From contig JAQTNW010000002.1 of NCBI GenBank assembly GCA_028713655.1, positions 76,627-140,626 on the forward strand: a stretch of 64,000 nt of DNA, written 5' to 3'. The stretch is from Candidatus Methylacidiphilales bacterium. GTDB lineage: Bacteria > Verrucomicrobiota > Verrucomicrobiia > Methylacidiphilales > JAAUTS01. The notes below the pieces were generated by a model, which searched no databases, was not told the origin of the DNA, and saw only the letters and a program-made list of their open reading frames with translations. Every line of letters begins with the position of its first letter. Position 1 is the first letter of the stretch. A program made the position numbers and the translations under genes. Shown here in pieces: positions 27,565 to 36,192 of this stretch.

Positions 27565-28767
27565 ATGAAGCAGACGGGTTTCATTATTAGTTTGGCTATG
27601 TTGGCGCTTAGGGTGGCTACTTTTCCGCTTTTGGCGGAAGAGGTTAAGGCCGCCGCACCTGATCCCGTTGTCGTGGAGGTGGATAATGTACCGGACAGCA
27701 AGAAGCTTCCCCTCCATGCCTGGCTCGATATCGACGGCAAATTTGACGACAATATTTTTATTTCGCACACGAATAAAAAATCCGACTTTATCTGGTCGCT
27801 GAGTCCCGGAGTTTCCTATGAGTCATCCGAACCCGACCTGAACAAGCGGAATTATGTGCTGCTGAGCTACAGCCCGACTTTCCAGCTTTTTACAGACCAC
27901 ACAACCGAGGACGCCATTGATCAGGACGCATTGCTGCGTTATCGCTACATGGATGACAAGGTTACCTTTACGCTCAGCCAGACGTACAAGCAGTTAACCG
28001 ACAGCCTGATCGAGACCGGGGGACGGGTGCGTTGGGACGATTATGGAACTGATGTGGTGTTGAGCTATCTGCTGATGGAAAAAAACCATCTGGAACTGGA
28101 TCTGAACCAGAAAGTCGTTGATTACCACACCCCGGGATACCTGGATTATAACCAATGGCAGGCAGGGCTTTTCTGGCTGTATGATCTTTCCCCGGTATTG
28201 ACCCTGGGTTTTGGCCCGAATTTTGGGTGGGTGGATGTGGACCAGGCACCCAACCATAATTTTGAGCAAATTCTGGCGCGCCTGAATTATCAGCCTACGG
28301 AAAAGATATCCATTGCCCTCAGGGGCGGCGTTGAATTCCGCCAATATGAAGGCCCGAACGCCAACGAACTGGTATTGCCGGTTGCCAGCATGGACGCGTC
28401 GTACCAGCCGTTTGACGGCACAAAGCTGACCCTGGGCGTGTACCGGGAAGTCCATCCTTCCTCGCTTATTGGCAACGAGGTTTATGTGGACACAGGTGTG
28501 CGGGCCGCGATCCACCAGCGCTTCTGCCAGAGCCTGGATCTGGGGTTGACCGGCGGCTATGACAATTCGGATTACAGCAGCACGCAGTCCACGGCGTCCG
28601 CCAACCGCGCTGACGACTATTATTTTATCCGCCCATCGCTTGATGTTCTGGTGGCGAAATGGTGGAAGATCGGGTGCTATTACGAGTACCGGACAAATGA
28701 CTCGAATATACCGGCATTCAGTTTTGACAACAATCAGGCCGGCATCCAGACCTCCTTTAACTACTAG
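27565..28767 (+). CDS. Outer-membrane beta-barrel protein of the polysaccharide operon
   Basis: A 400-residue exported protein. MKQTGFIISLAMLALRVATF with a site near LLAEE is a signal peptide. The body has alternating aromatic/polar beta strands (YVLLSYSPTFQLFTDHT, FTLSQTYKQL, WQAGLFWLYDLS, IALRGGVEFRQYEG, WKIGCYYEYRTND) and ends in the barrel-type FNY. This is like BBP2/EpsL-type barrels placed first in exopolysaccharide operons, which may form or support the export channel. I use the ATG at 27565 instead of an upstream TTG at 27532. The next gene follows after 25 bp. Confidence 0.75.
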   Translation: MKQTGFIISLAMLALRVATFPLLAEEVKAAAPDPVVVEVDNVPDSKKLPLHAWLDIDGKFDDNIFISHTNKKSDFIWSLSPGVSYESSEPDLNKRNYVLLSYSPTFQLFTDHTTEDAIDQDALLRYRYMDDKVTFTLSQTYKQLTDSLIETGGRVRWDDYGTDVVLSYLLMEKNHLELDLNQKVVDYHTPGYLDYNQWQAGLFWLYDLSPVLTLGFGPNFGWVDVDQAPNHNFEQILARLNYQPTEKISIALRGGVEFRQYEGPNANELVLPVASMDASYQPFDGTKLTLGVYREVHPSSLIGNEVYVDTGVRAAIHQRFCQSLDLGLTGGYDNSDYSSTQSTASANRADDYYFIRPSLDVLVAKWWKIGCYYEYRTNDSNIPAFSFDNNQAGIQTSFNY

Positions 28768-28792
28768 AACAGACAAACTCCGGAGAGAATTT

Positions 28793-29557
28793 ATGGTTAT
28801 GAATTTCAAATCGGCAATTTGCTGTGTTCTGTGTCTGATTTTTACCATGGTTTCCGCACAGGCCGTGACGGTGGATGCGACGGTCATGAAAGTCATCGGC
28901 AATGCCTACGCCGTTTTGCCGGGCACCCAGGATAAGGTGCCGCTCAAGGAAGGAATGAAACTGCCTCCGGGCACTGTGGTGACAACGGAAGCGGGGGCTC
29001 TGGTAAGCCTGAACCTGCTGCCGGGGGCGGCTTCTGTGATTACCGGCAATTCCGAGATGAAAATCGGGGAGTTGTCTTATGGAAAAACGGAGGCCGACAA
29101 CCGTGAAATCAAGCTGAACCTGAAAAAGGGCGGGATTTTTTCAAGCCTGAAATCGTCCGGCACCCACACGGATTTCCGTGTCGAGACACCTTTTGGCGTT
29201 GCTGCCGCCCGCGGAACCTCATGGGAAGTACTGGTGGATGGGGCCGGTGGATCGGTGCGCACCTACAATCACACGGTGATTTTGACGCTGAGTGACGGCA
29301 CCACTTTCGAGATCACGAGCGGTCATTTTATCGAAATCAAGGACGGGCACGCAGTGGGTGATCCCAAGCCGCTGACGCAGGAGCAAATCGATGCCATCAA
29401 AAAACTTTTGGCTGATGCCGGCTTTACTGTGACGACCACCAACACCGGCACCGGCGGTTTGGGGGGCAACAATAATGTTAACTTTAATCCTGCGAATTTG
29501 GACGGCCAGGTACAATCGCCCGAAACCGGCGGGGATCTCAAGCCGTTGATTCGTTGA
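28793..29557 (+). CDS. Secreted FecR-domain protein
   Basis: A 254-residue protein with a signal peptide (MVMNFKSAICCVLCLIFTMV, cleavage near SAQA). A FecR-like domain follows: VPLKEGMKLPPGTVVTTEAG, ALVSLNLLPGA, KLNLKKGGIFSSL, THTDFRVETPFGVAAARGTS. FecR domains are best known from anti-sigma regulators but also occur in secreted proteins of polysaccharide loci. This one has no transmembrane anti-sigma module, so a structural or ligand-binding periplasmic role is more likely. The tail is Gly/Asn/Thr-rich. A GGAGAG ribosome site lies 7 bases before the ATG at 28793. Confidence 0.85.
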   Translation: MVMNFKSAICCVLCLIFTMVSAQAVTVDATVMKVIGNAYAVLPGTQDKVPLKEGMKLPPGTVVTTEAGALVSLNLLPGAASVITGNSEMKIGELSYGKTEADNREIKLNLKKGGIFSSLKSSGTHTDFRVETPFGVAAARGTSWEVLVDGAGGSVRTYNHTVILTLSDGTTFEITSGHFIEIKDGHAVGDPKPLTQEQIDAIKKLLADAGFTVTTTNTGTGGLGGNNNVNFNPANLDGQVQSPETGGDLKPLIR

Positions 29558-29629
29558 GCGGAAAAATTCAATTGCCTGGCAGCGGCAGATCGGGCAATTT
29601 CAAGCCGCATCAACCTGGGGTGCGATGCC

Positions 29630-30262
29630 ATGTTGATCGTTTTTAAATCCAAACACAGCCTGCTGGCGTGCGCCGTCCTGCTTTTCGGGGGATGGATTTC
29701 CGCGGCCACCGCCCAAACCGCGCCTCCGCCCCTCGCCAAGCCAGCCGCCGCGAGTTTGCCGGAAAATTACACCCTGCAAAAAAATGATCTGATCCGGATC
29801 ACAGTCTATCAGGAGGATGATATGATGACCGAAACCCGGATTTCAAAGTCCGGCTCCATTACCTTCCCCCTTCTTGGCTCCGTGGTGCTGGAAAATCTAA
29901 CCATTCCCCAGGCGGTGGAAAAAATCCGCGCGGCCCTGGACAAGGATTACATCATAGACCCAAAGGTGACCCTGACAGTCTTGGAATATGCCAAGCGCCG
30001 TGTTACGGTATTGGGCGAAGTGAACCATCCCGGAACTTATGAAATGCCCGATGAAGGGGAGCTGGATTTGCTGGGTGCGATAGCAATGGCCGGAGGCTAC
30101 ACAAAAATTGCCAACCCCGGCGTGGTGACGTTGCGCCGGGTCGTTGACGGCAAAGACACGATCCTGAAGATCAACGCCAAACGATTGGCCTCCGACAAGG
30201 AAACCAAGCCGTTCTTTGTCCAACCCAACGACACCATCACGGTTGCAGAAAGCCTGTTTTAA
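29630..30262 (+). CDS. Polysaccharide export protein (Wza-type)
   Basis: A 210-residue exported protein with a signal peptide ending near ATAQTA. The Poly_export domain begins YTLQKNDLIRITVYQEDDM and continues through ISKSGSITFPLLGSVVLENL. It is followed by an SLBB domain (RRVTVLGEVNHPGTYEMP, LLGAIAMAGGYTKIANPG). Wza-like proteins form the outer-membrane gate for exopolysaccharide. No lipobox cysteine is visible and the protein is shorter than E. coli Wza (about 380), lacking the C-terminal membrane helix, so the beta-barrel gene upstream may provide the pore. The kinase gene follows after four bases. Confidence 0.9.
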   Translation: MLIVFKSKHSLLACAVLLFGGWISAATAQTAPPPLAKPAAASLPENYTLQKNDLIRITVYQEDDMMTETRISKSGSITFPLLGSVVLENLTIPQAVEKIRAALDKDYIIDPKVTLTVLEYAKRRVTVLGEVNHPGTYEMPDEGELDLLGAIAMAGGYTKIANPGVVTLRRVVDGKDTILKINAKRLASDKETKPFFVQPNDTITVAESLF

Positions 30263-30266
30263 TCCC

Positions 30267-32216
30267 ATGAGTCCCGAACATTCTCATTTCGGTCATGATT
30301 CGGACACGGATTTTCTCAGCATGCAGGCCCTTTCCGGGCATTTGATGCGGGTGGTACTCGAACGGTTTTGGGCGATCATTTTGATCCTCGTTCTGGTGGT
30401 TGCCGGAACCTTTGCCTACCTGCATTATGCCAAGCGGCTTTACCGCGCCACCGCTGTCATCGAAGTCGAACAAAAAGAGGAGCAAATTGTCGAAGTTGAT
30501 GCGCAAAAAGCGCAGGACTTAAGCCACCCGGAAATCATCAAAACCATCGAACAAAATCTTTCGAGTACGGCCTTTTTGAAGCGCGTCCTGGGCCGTGATG
30601 AAATTAAAAACGATCCGCAGCTTTTCTCGGGTTGGGACCTGAAGGACCCGAATATGGAGCCGCTTTTACTGGCCCAGGTTCTGTACAAAAATTCAAACAT
30701 TGAAGTGACCCGCGGTACGCGCCTGATTGAAATTTCCGTCTATCACGGCTCTCCTGAAACGGCCAAAAAAATCGCAAACGGCATTGCAAATCAATATCTG
30801 GAGGAACGAAGCCGCAGCAAAACGGGCACATCCACTTCCGCCTTTGAGTTTTTGATTGCCAAAACAGACGAATTAAAACGCAAGCTCCAGTCCGGACAGG
30901 ATTCTTTGCAGGTCTATACGGACGCGGTGAAATACAAGGAAACGATTCTTGCGGAACGGAGCAATTACAAGACACTCAGCCAGCGCTATCGCAGCAAGCA
31001 TCCTAAGATGCTCCAATCCCAAAGCCTGCTGGCGCAGATGGCGCGGGACTTTGATGCTGAAATCTCCAAAATCAAACAGGCAGCGCCCCCGGAAGCTGCA
31101 TTCTGGCAGGAGCAGGAGGACAAATGGGCCGCCTCCGGAAGCGAGGACAAGCTGGGCTTCCAGCTCAAGGCCGTGGAAGCGCGTTATAATTTTTTAAGCA
31201 CCGAATTACAAACGGACAAGGACATGCTGGATTCCCTTCTCAAACAAATGAAGGAATCCGATTTGTCCAAGCAACTGAACCCCATTGAGGTCAAATTGGA
31301 GGAACCGGCCCTTTTGCCGCTTTATCCCGCCATTCCCAATCTGCTGCTTGTCTGGGCGATTGCGGCGGCAGGCGGCCTGATGCTGTCCCTGGGTCTGGCT
31401 TTTGCGCTGGACGGCATTGATAACACGTTGAAAACCGTGGATGAAGCGGAGCGGTGCACCGGATGCCCGATTTTGGGGGCGATCCCGCGTTCCAAGCAGA
31501 GCCTTCTCAAGGGCGAGGTCATGCTGGAAAAATACCCCGGCAGCAATGTCTCGGAAGCTGTCCGCTCGCTGAGGGTCTCGCTGGGTTTATTGGGGCATCA
31601 GGACGATCGAAAGATCATTTTGTTTACCAGCGCAGTGCCGCAGGAGGGGAAGAGCTTCAGTTCCGCCAATGTATCGGTTTCATTTGCGCAACAAGGGCTG
31701 AAAACCCTGTTGATTGACGTGGATCTGAGGAGGCCGATGCTTCATCAAATCCTGGCGATTCCGACTGAACAGCCGGGCGTGGTGAATTATCTTACCGGGC
31801 AAAACACTCTGGATGGGGTCATCTGGCATTCTCCGACCGCGAACCTGGATGTCATTTGGGCGGGCGGCCGCGCGCCGAACCCGGCGGAATTGCTGGCTTC
31901 CGGGGCCATCGGCAACCTGATCCGCGAGGCCGCGGAGCGCTACGACAGGATTATTCTTGATTCGGCACCTGTCAATTCGGTAAGTGATACTCTGTCGCTG
32001 GTCAAATATGTGCAGACACTTTGCGTCGTGATCCGCGCGGGGCGGACTCCAAGGCGGGCGGTATTGCGGGCATTGCGCGTATTAAAACAGGCGGAAGCTC
32101 CCATTACCGGGATCATATTGAATTATCTGCCGCAACGGGGCCGCATGGGAATGGATCCGTATCATTATTATTATTCAAGCGAGGACAGCTACGGAAAGGT
32201 GTACGGCAGCCATTAG
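30267..32216 (+). CDS. Chain-length determinant / tyrosine autokinase (Wzc-type)
   Basis: A 649-residue inner-membrane co-polymerase. A Wzz-like domain lies between two transmembrane helices (FWAIILILVLVVAGTFAYLH and LLLVWAIAAAGGLMLSLGLA) with a coiled-coil periplasmic region. The C-terminal BY-kinase has Walker A SAVPQEGKS (K462), Walker A' LLIDVDLRRP (D484, D486) and ILDSAPVNSVSD. It ends in a tyrosine cluster (Y632, Y634-Y636, Y642, Y646), the usual autophosphorylation tail. It controls polymer length and couples synthesis to export through the Wza-like protein. The last 104 bases overlap the 3' end of the opposing polymerase gene. Confidence 0.94.
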   Translation: MSPEHSHFGHDSDTDFLSMQALSGHLMRVVLERFWAIILILVLVVAGTFAYLHYAKRLYRATAVIEVEQKEEQIVEVDAQKAQDLSHPEIIKTIEQNLSSTAFLKRVLGRDEIKNDPQLFSGWDLKDPNMEPLLLAQVLYKNSNIEVTRGTRLIEISVYHGSPETAKKIANGIANQYLEERSRSKTGTSTSAFEFLIAKTDELKRKLQSGQDSLQVYTDAVKYKETILAERSNYKTLSQRYRSKHPKMLQSQSLLAQMARDFDAEISKIKQAAPPEAAFWQEQEDKWAASGSEDKLGFQLKAVEARYNFLSTELQTDKDMLDSLLKQMKESDLSKQLNPIEVKLEEPALLPLYPAIPNLLLVWAIAAAGGLMLSLGLAFALDGIDNTLKTVDEAERCTGCPILGAIPRSKQSLLKGEVMLEKYPGSNVSEAVRSLRVSLGLLGHQDDRKIILFTSAVPQEGKSFSSANVSVSFAQQGLKTLLIDVDLRRPMLHQILAIPTEQPGVVNYLTGQNTLDGVIWHSPTANLDVIWAGGRAPNPAELLASGAIGNLIREAAERYDRIILDSAPVNSVSDTLSLVKYVQTLCVVIRAGRTPRRAVLRALRVLKQAEAPITGIILNYLPQRGRMGMDPYHYYYSSEDSYGKVYGSH

Positions 32217-33546
32217 CCCAGAGGATTCCCAAAAAAACAACGGCATAAACCTGCAAAGACACGATTTGCAACGGAAAATCCACGGTTGCATGCAATAGAA
32301 TTCCGGCCAGGGAAAACAGGCAGCCTTGAATCATCTGGCGTTGTTTAAAATCCACAGCGGCATTTTTCAGTTGGCGGAATCCGCGGGACAGCGCTCCGGC
32401 AAATAGTCCCAGCCACAAAAGACCCGCGGGCAATCCCCATTCCACCAATGTCTGCAAATAGTCCTGATGGGCGTGACGCCAGACCCCGGCGGTCAAAGCG
32501 CCTGAGTCCCAGGTGAAAGCTGGAAAGGCGGTTTGAAAGCACCCGGGTCCAAAACCGGTCCAGGGATGTTCAAGAAACATCGTCCAGCAAACTTTGTAAA
32601 CTGCGATGCGTTTGGGATCGATTAGGAAGGGACTCCCCGGCCCGCCAATCCAGTGTTGGAACAGCAGTCCGGAATTTGGCGGCAAGAGGGCAATAAAAAG
32701 AAGCGCAAAGACCAATGCCCCGGCAAGCAGTCCCGCCCATGCGCGCGGAAAGCATTTTCCGCATGCCGGAAGCAGGGTTTTACTCTGCACAAGAATCCAG
32801 ACGGCAAACAAGAAAAGGCCGATTCCGGCCGCGGCGCGGGAGAAGTTGACGCATAGGCCCAGAAGGCATGCCAGCATTCCAAAGGCGGAAAGCAGCGGGA
32901 TTATTCGCAGGCGGGCGTTTTCATGCAATCCAAGAATGAAAAAATAGCCCAATACGGGCCATGCCAGGTTTAAAAAGGCCCCCGCATTTCCATGGTAACG
33001 ATAGGTTGCAAAGAAGTTGTAGGACATGTCCTCGTGAATCCAGAAAATGGAAGGCGCATGCAGGGCCCGTTGCAGCAGTCCAAAAACCGCCACACTTCCG
33101 CCTGCCAGGGCGCATGACGCAAAGAAGCGCGTTCTCCATATGTCATGCCTGAAGGCATCGGCCAGCATGAGTAAAATCAGAAACAGAGCGGTGCAGCGTT
33201 CCATCCACGCCACCGAACGAAAGTAGTCCCACGCACCGGGCAGCCACGGGATGGTGTGGCTCAACGGAACCAGTACGGCATGGGAACGATCAAAGACATA
33301 CGGGGCATTCAGCGCCGACAGCCAGCCGTAGGCCAATAATGGAACACAAAGCAGCCATAACCCGCATGGAATTTCTGGGAAGCGGCGTTTGAACACATGG
33401 GAAAAAATCCACAACAGGGTGGCAACATAGCTCCAATAGATATATATTTGGATTTCCATGGGGCCCGTTGTTCCAAGGGCCCATGGCAAAAGAAGCGGAA
33501 GAGGCAGCAGCAGCCAATAGGGCAGGCTATCAAGAACCTTATGCAT
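32113..33546 (-). CDS. O-antigen ligase/polymerase family membrane protein (1)
   Basis: A protein of about 477 residues with ten or more hydrophobic helices and the large periplasmic loop of the Wzy/WaaL family, including MFLEHPWTGFGPGCFQTAFP and WRHAHQDYLQTLVEWGLPAG, the family's most conserved stretch. It would polymerise or ligate repeat units. The ATG at 33546 is chosen because an upstream ATG (33651) would run into the divergent glycosyltransferase gene. The last ~34 codons are antisense to the tyrosine tail of the Wzc-like gene, so the C-terminal segment is probably poorly constrained. Confidence 0.85.
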   Translation of the reverse strand: MHKVLDSLPYWLLLPLPLLLPWALGTTGPMEIQIYIYWSYVATLLWIFSHVFKRRFPEIPCGLWLLCVPLLAYGWLSALNAPYVFDRSHAVLVPLSHTIPWLPGAWDYFRSVAWMERCTALFLILLMLADAFRHDIWRTRFFASCALAGGSVAVFGLLQRALHAPSIFWIHEDMSYNFFATYRYHGNAGAFLNLAWPVLGYFFILGLHENARLRIIPLLSAFGMLACLLGLCVNFSRAAAGIGLFLFAVWILVQSKTLLPACGKCFPRAWAGLLAGALVFALLFIALLPPNSGLLFQHWIGGPGSPFLIDPKRIAVYKVCWTMFLEHPWTGFGPGCFQTAFPAFTWDSGALTAGVWRHAHQDYLQTLVEWGLPAGLLWLGLFAGALSRGFRQLKNAAVDFKQRQMIQGCLFSLAGILLHATVDFPLQIVSLQVYAVVFLGILWANGCRTPFRSCPRLNNNNDTDPFPCGPVAADNSI

Positions 33547-33625
33547 ACTTTGTTGTAGGATGGCGGTTTGAGGATATTGTGAAAATACTTTCTGCCGCAT
33601 GCGCGCTTGAGCAGATGGAAATAGG

Positions 33626-35050
33626 ATGGGAATGAACAGGACAAATCGCAATGAATTTGCGCGGGACGCCTACCTCGGCATTGTTGTGCTGGCGGACGCC
33701 CTGGTGTTTTTTGTTTCCCTGATGGCCGCATTTTGGTGCCGCTTCAGGCTGCCACTGGATACGGTCCTTTATACAGCCCCGTTGACCCTTGGAGAATTTT
33801 CGGGCCACTTTATCCTCGGCACCGTGGTGTTTCATGGAATCGCCGTCTGGCTCGGGATTTATAAAAAACCCAACTTGCTCAGATTTCAGCGTCCGTTTTT
33901 GCATTACCTGCAGATTTGCGCGCTTTGGGCCGGACTGTACCTGTTGTTGACCTTGCTGATCCGCTTTGAACCGGAGGTTTCCCGTCTCTATGTAATTTTC
34001 GCATTTCTTATTTCCTTTCCCGCACTTTGCGTGGAAAGGCGCCTGCTGGAGGTGTTGTTCGGGCGCGAATTTATCGCCCGCAAACTGCGCCAGAGAATTA
34101 TTATTGTCGGTTGGACGGATGAAAGCGGAAAGCTGGCGGAATCCATTTCCGGAAGCGCGAATCATCCCTATGAAATCATGGGTTGTGTACCGCTGCCAAA
34201 GATTGGATTGAGGCAGAAACCTCCGTCCGGGATTCAAGTCCTGGGGACTTACGAATCGATCCCCGATATCCTGAAAGCCACGGCCCCGGATATTGTTGTA
34301 TTGGCGGATGTTGACCTGGCGACGGCGGATGTGGCTGCCCTGGCCGAAAATTGTTACAGGGAACTTGTCCAGTTCAAGGTGGTGCCTTCATTTTTTCAGA
34401 TTTTGATTTCAAATCTGAAACTGGAAACCATCGGAGCCATGCCGGTTCTCGGGGTGGAGGATCCGCCAATACTTTATTTGCATAACCGGGTGATGAAGCG
34501 GGCGGTTGATATTGTCGGCGCCATTGCCGGACTGTTGATCGGGCTTCCAGTCGTGGCGGCTTTTGCCCTGCTGATCCAATTGGAATCGCCGGGGCCTGTC
34601 TTTTATGGGCAGAAGCGCATCGGGCGCATGGGCCGGATTTTCCAGATCTGGAAATTGCGCAGCATGCGGCCGGATGCGGAGAAAGCCGGTGCAGGTTGGA
34701 CCGTGAAACAGGATCCTCGTGTTTTAAAAATCGGGATGTTCATGCGGCGTTGGAATATTGATGAAATTCCGCAATTCTGGAATGTGTTGATGGGGCAGAT
34801 GAGCCTGGTGGGGCCCCGGCCCGAACGGCCGGAATTCATTGAAAAATTCAAGGAGGAAATCCGCTACTACAACCTGCGGCACGGCATCATGCCGGGCATG
34901 ACCGGCTGGGCCCAGATTCATGGCTGGCGCGGTGACACGGACATCGATCAGCGCATTCGTTTCGATCTTCACTACGCGGAAAATTGGTCGCCGTGGCTGG
35001 ATTTTTACATCATATTTTTTACACTTTTCAGTTATCGTAATGCGCATTGA
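33626..35050 (+). CDS. Undecaprenyl-phosphate glycosyl-1-phosphate transferase
   Basis: A 474-residue polyisoprenyl-phosphate hexose-1-phosphate transferase of the WbaP/WcaJ type, which starts repeat-unit synthesis on the lipid carrier. The N-terminal half has four membrane helices and a CoA-binding-like domain (IIIVGWTDESGKLAESI). The C-terminal catalytic domain shows KRAVDIVGAIAGLLIGLP, FYGQKRIGRMGRIFQIWKLR, SMRPDAE, WNVLMGQMSLVGPRPERPEF and PGMTGWAQIHGWRGDTD. An ATG at 33632 has an equally good ribosome site. Its 3' end overlaps the next, convergent gene by 19 bases. Confidence 0.93.
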   Translation: MGMNRTNRNEFARDAYLGIVVLADALVFFVSLMAAFWCRFRLPLDTVLYTAPLTLGEFSGHFILGTVVFHGIAVWLGIYKKPNLLRFQRPFLHYLQICALWAGLYLLLTLLIRFEPEVSRLYVIFAFLISFPALCVERRLLEVLFGREFIARKLRQRIIIVGWTDESGKLAESISGSANHPYEIMGCVPLPKIGLRQKPPSGIQVLGTYESIPDILKATAPDIVVLADVDLATADVAALAENCYRELVQFKVVPSFFQILISNLKLETIGAMPVLGVEDPPILYLHNRVMKRAVDIVGAIAGLLIGLPVVAAFALLIQLESPGPVFYGQKRIGRMGRIFQIWKLRSMRPDAEKAGAGWTVKQDPRVLKIGMFMRRWNIDEIPQFWNVLMGQMSLVGPRPERPEFIEKFKEEIRYYNLRHGIMPGMTGWAQIHGWRGDTDIDQRIRFDLHYAENWSPWLDFYIIFFTLFSYRNAH

Positions 35051-36192
35051 TAGGCATTCACCAGCCTTTGAAATGCTGTTTCAAAGCCGAACTGTGCGAG
35101 GACGTGTTCCCTGTGGCTGCAGGGGCGCAGGCGAGCCCTGTCTTCAAACCACGCTTCAATGGCCCCCGAAAATGCAGGGTCGTCTCCCGGGCGTGCTGTC
35201 CAAAGATGGCTGAGCGGCAATGCGAGAATGTCGCCGGTCCCGCTTGTCTGGCTCAGGATCAAGGGGAGGTTGCAGGACAGGGCTTCTAGGACGGTACAGG
35301 GAAGCCCCTCATAGCGGGATGTCAGTATAAATGCGTCCAAAGCGTGGTAAAAGACGCGCGGATCGGCCAGGTAAGCGGTGCGGCGGATCCGTTCGGAGAT
35401 GCCCAGCCGCTGCGCCAGTTGATCAAGGCGCTTTTCCAATCCGCCCTGCCCCAAATGCAGCAGCATCAATTTGGGGTTTGAGCCTGAAACCCGGGCAAAC
35501 GCCCGGTAGAGGGTTTCAGGGTCTTTTTGCGGAACCAGCCGCCCTATCGTTCCCAAAATCACGTCGTCCGTACGAAATCCGCATTGGCGCCTTGCTTCCT
35601 CTTTTTCCAACGGTGTAGGCGTACAAAAGTGATGGGAATCAACGCCCAGGGAAATGACTTGTTGGCCGCGGGCGTCCAGGCCGAGGGTTTCCCGGGCAAA
35701 ACGGGCTTCGTCTTCGGAGACATTCAGGGTTGTGCCGATGTTTCCTAAAAAGCGCTCCAGGGTATTTGCAATCAGGTTGGAAATTCCAGCCTCTGTGCGC
35801 ATGCCGTAATACGCATGAGGGGTGTAGAGAATGGGGATTTCGCGCTGGAATTTTCCATAGGCTCGGACCAGAAAACCGGCTTTGAAACTGTGAGCGTGAA
35901 TAAGATCGGGGTGGCATCGGCAGACGGCCTCATGAAGGCGATATAGGGCCCGTAGATCGCCGGATTCCGGATTGTTGGCAACGGCCAGGTTGACAACATA
36001 TCCGCCCGCGGTTCGGATTGTATTGAGGAGGGGTTCAAGCAGGCTGCAACTGCGGCGGTTGGAATAAGCCAGATCGACCCTGTGGCCTGATTGCAGTAGA
36101 TGATGGCAGAGATCCTTCACATGGCGGAACACACCATCTTGCGCCGGTTCGGCAACCTGCAAAATCCTCAATGGGGTGGAAGAAGGAGTCAT
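35032..36192 (-). CDS. Glycosyltransferase, GT4-type (1)
   Basis: A 386-residue GT-B glycosyltransferase. The N-terminal domain has LRILQVAEPAQDGVFRHVKD and DLIHAHSFKAGFLVRAYGKF. The C-terminal nucleotide-sugar domain has VILGTIGRLVPQKDPETLYR, LLHLGQGGLEKRLDQLAQRL and FILTSRYEGLPCTVLEALSC, where ExxxxxxLE is the retaining GT4 signature. Donor and acceptor cannot be told from sequence. It is the last gene of the minus-strand run, and its start overlaps the preceding gene's stop by four bases. Confidence 0.9.
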   Translation of the reverse strand: MTPSSTPLRILQVAEPAQDGVFRHVKDLCHHLLQSGHRVDLAYSNRRSCSLLEPLLNTIRTAGGYVVNLAVANNPESGDLRALYRLHEAVCRCHPDLIHAHSFKAGFLVRAYGKFQREIPILYTPHAYYGMRTEAGISNLIANTLERFLGNIGTTLNVSEDEARFARETLGLDARGQQVISLGVDSHHFCTPTPLEKEEARRQCGFRTDDVILGTIGRLVPQKDPETLYRAFARVSGSNPKLMLLHLGQGGLEKRLDQLAQRLGISERIRRTAYLADPRVFYHALDAFILTSRYEGLPCTVLEALSCNLPLILSQTSGTGDILALPLSHLWTARPGDDPAFSGAIEAWFEDRARLRPCSHREHVLAQFGFETAFQRLVNAYQCALR

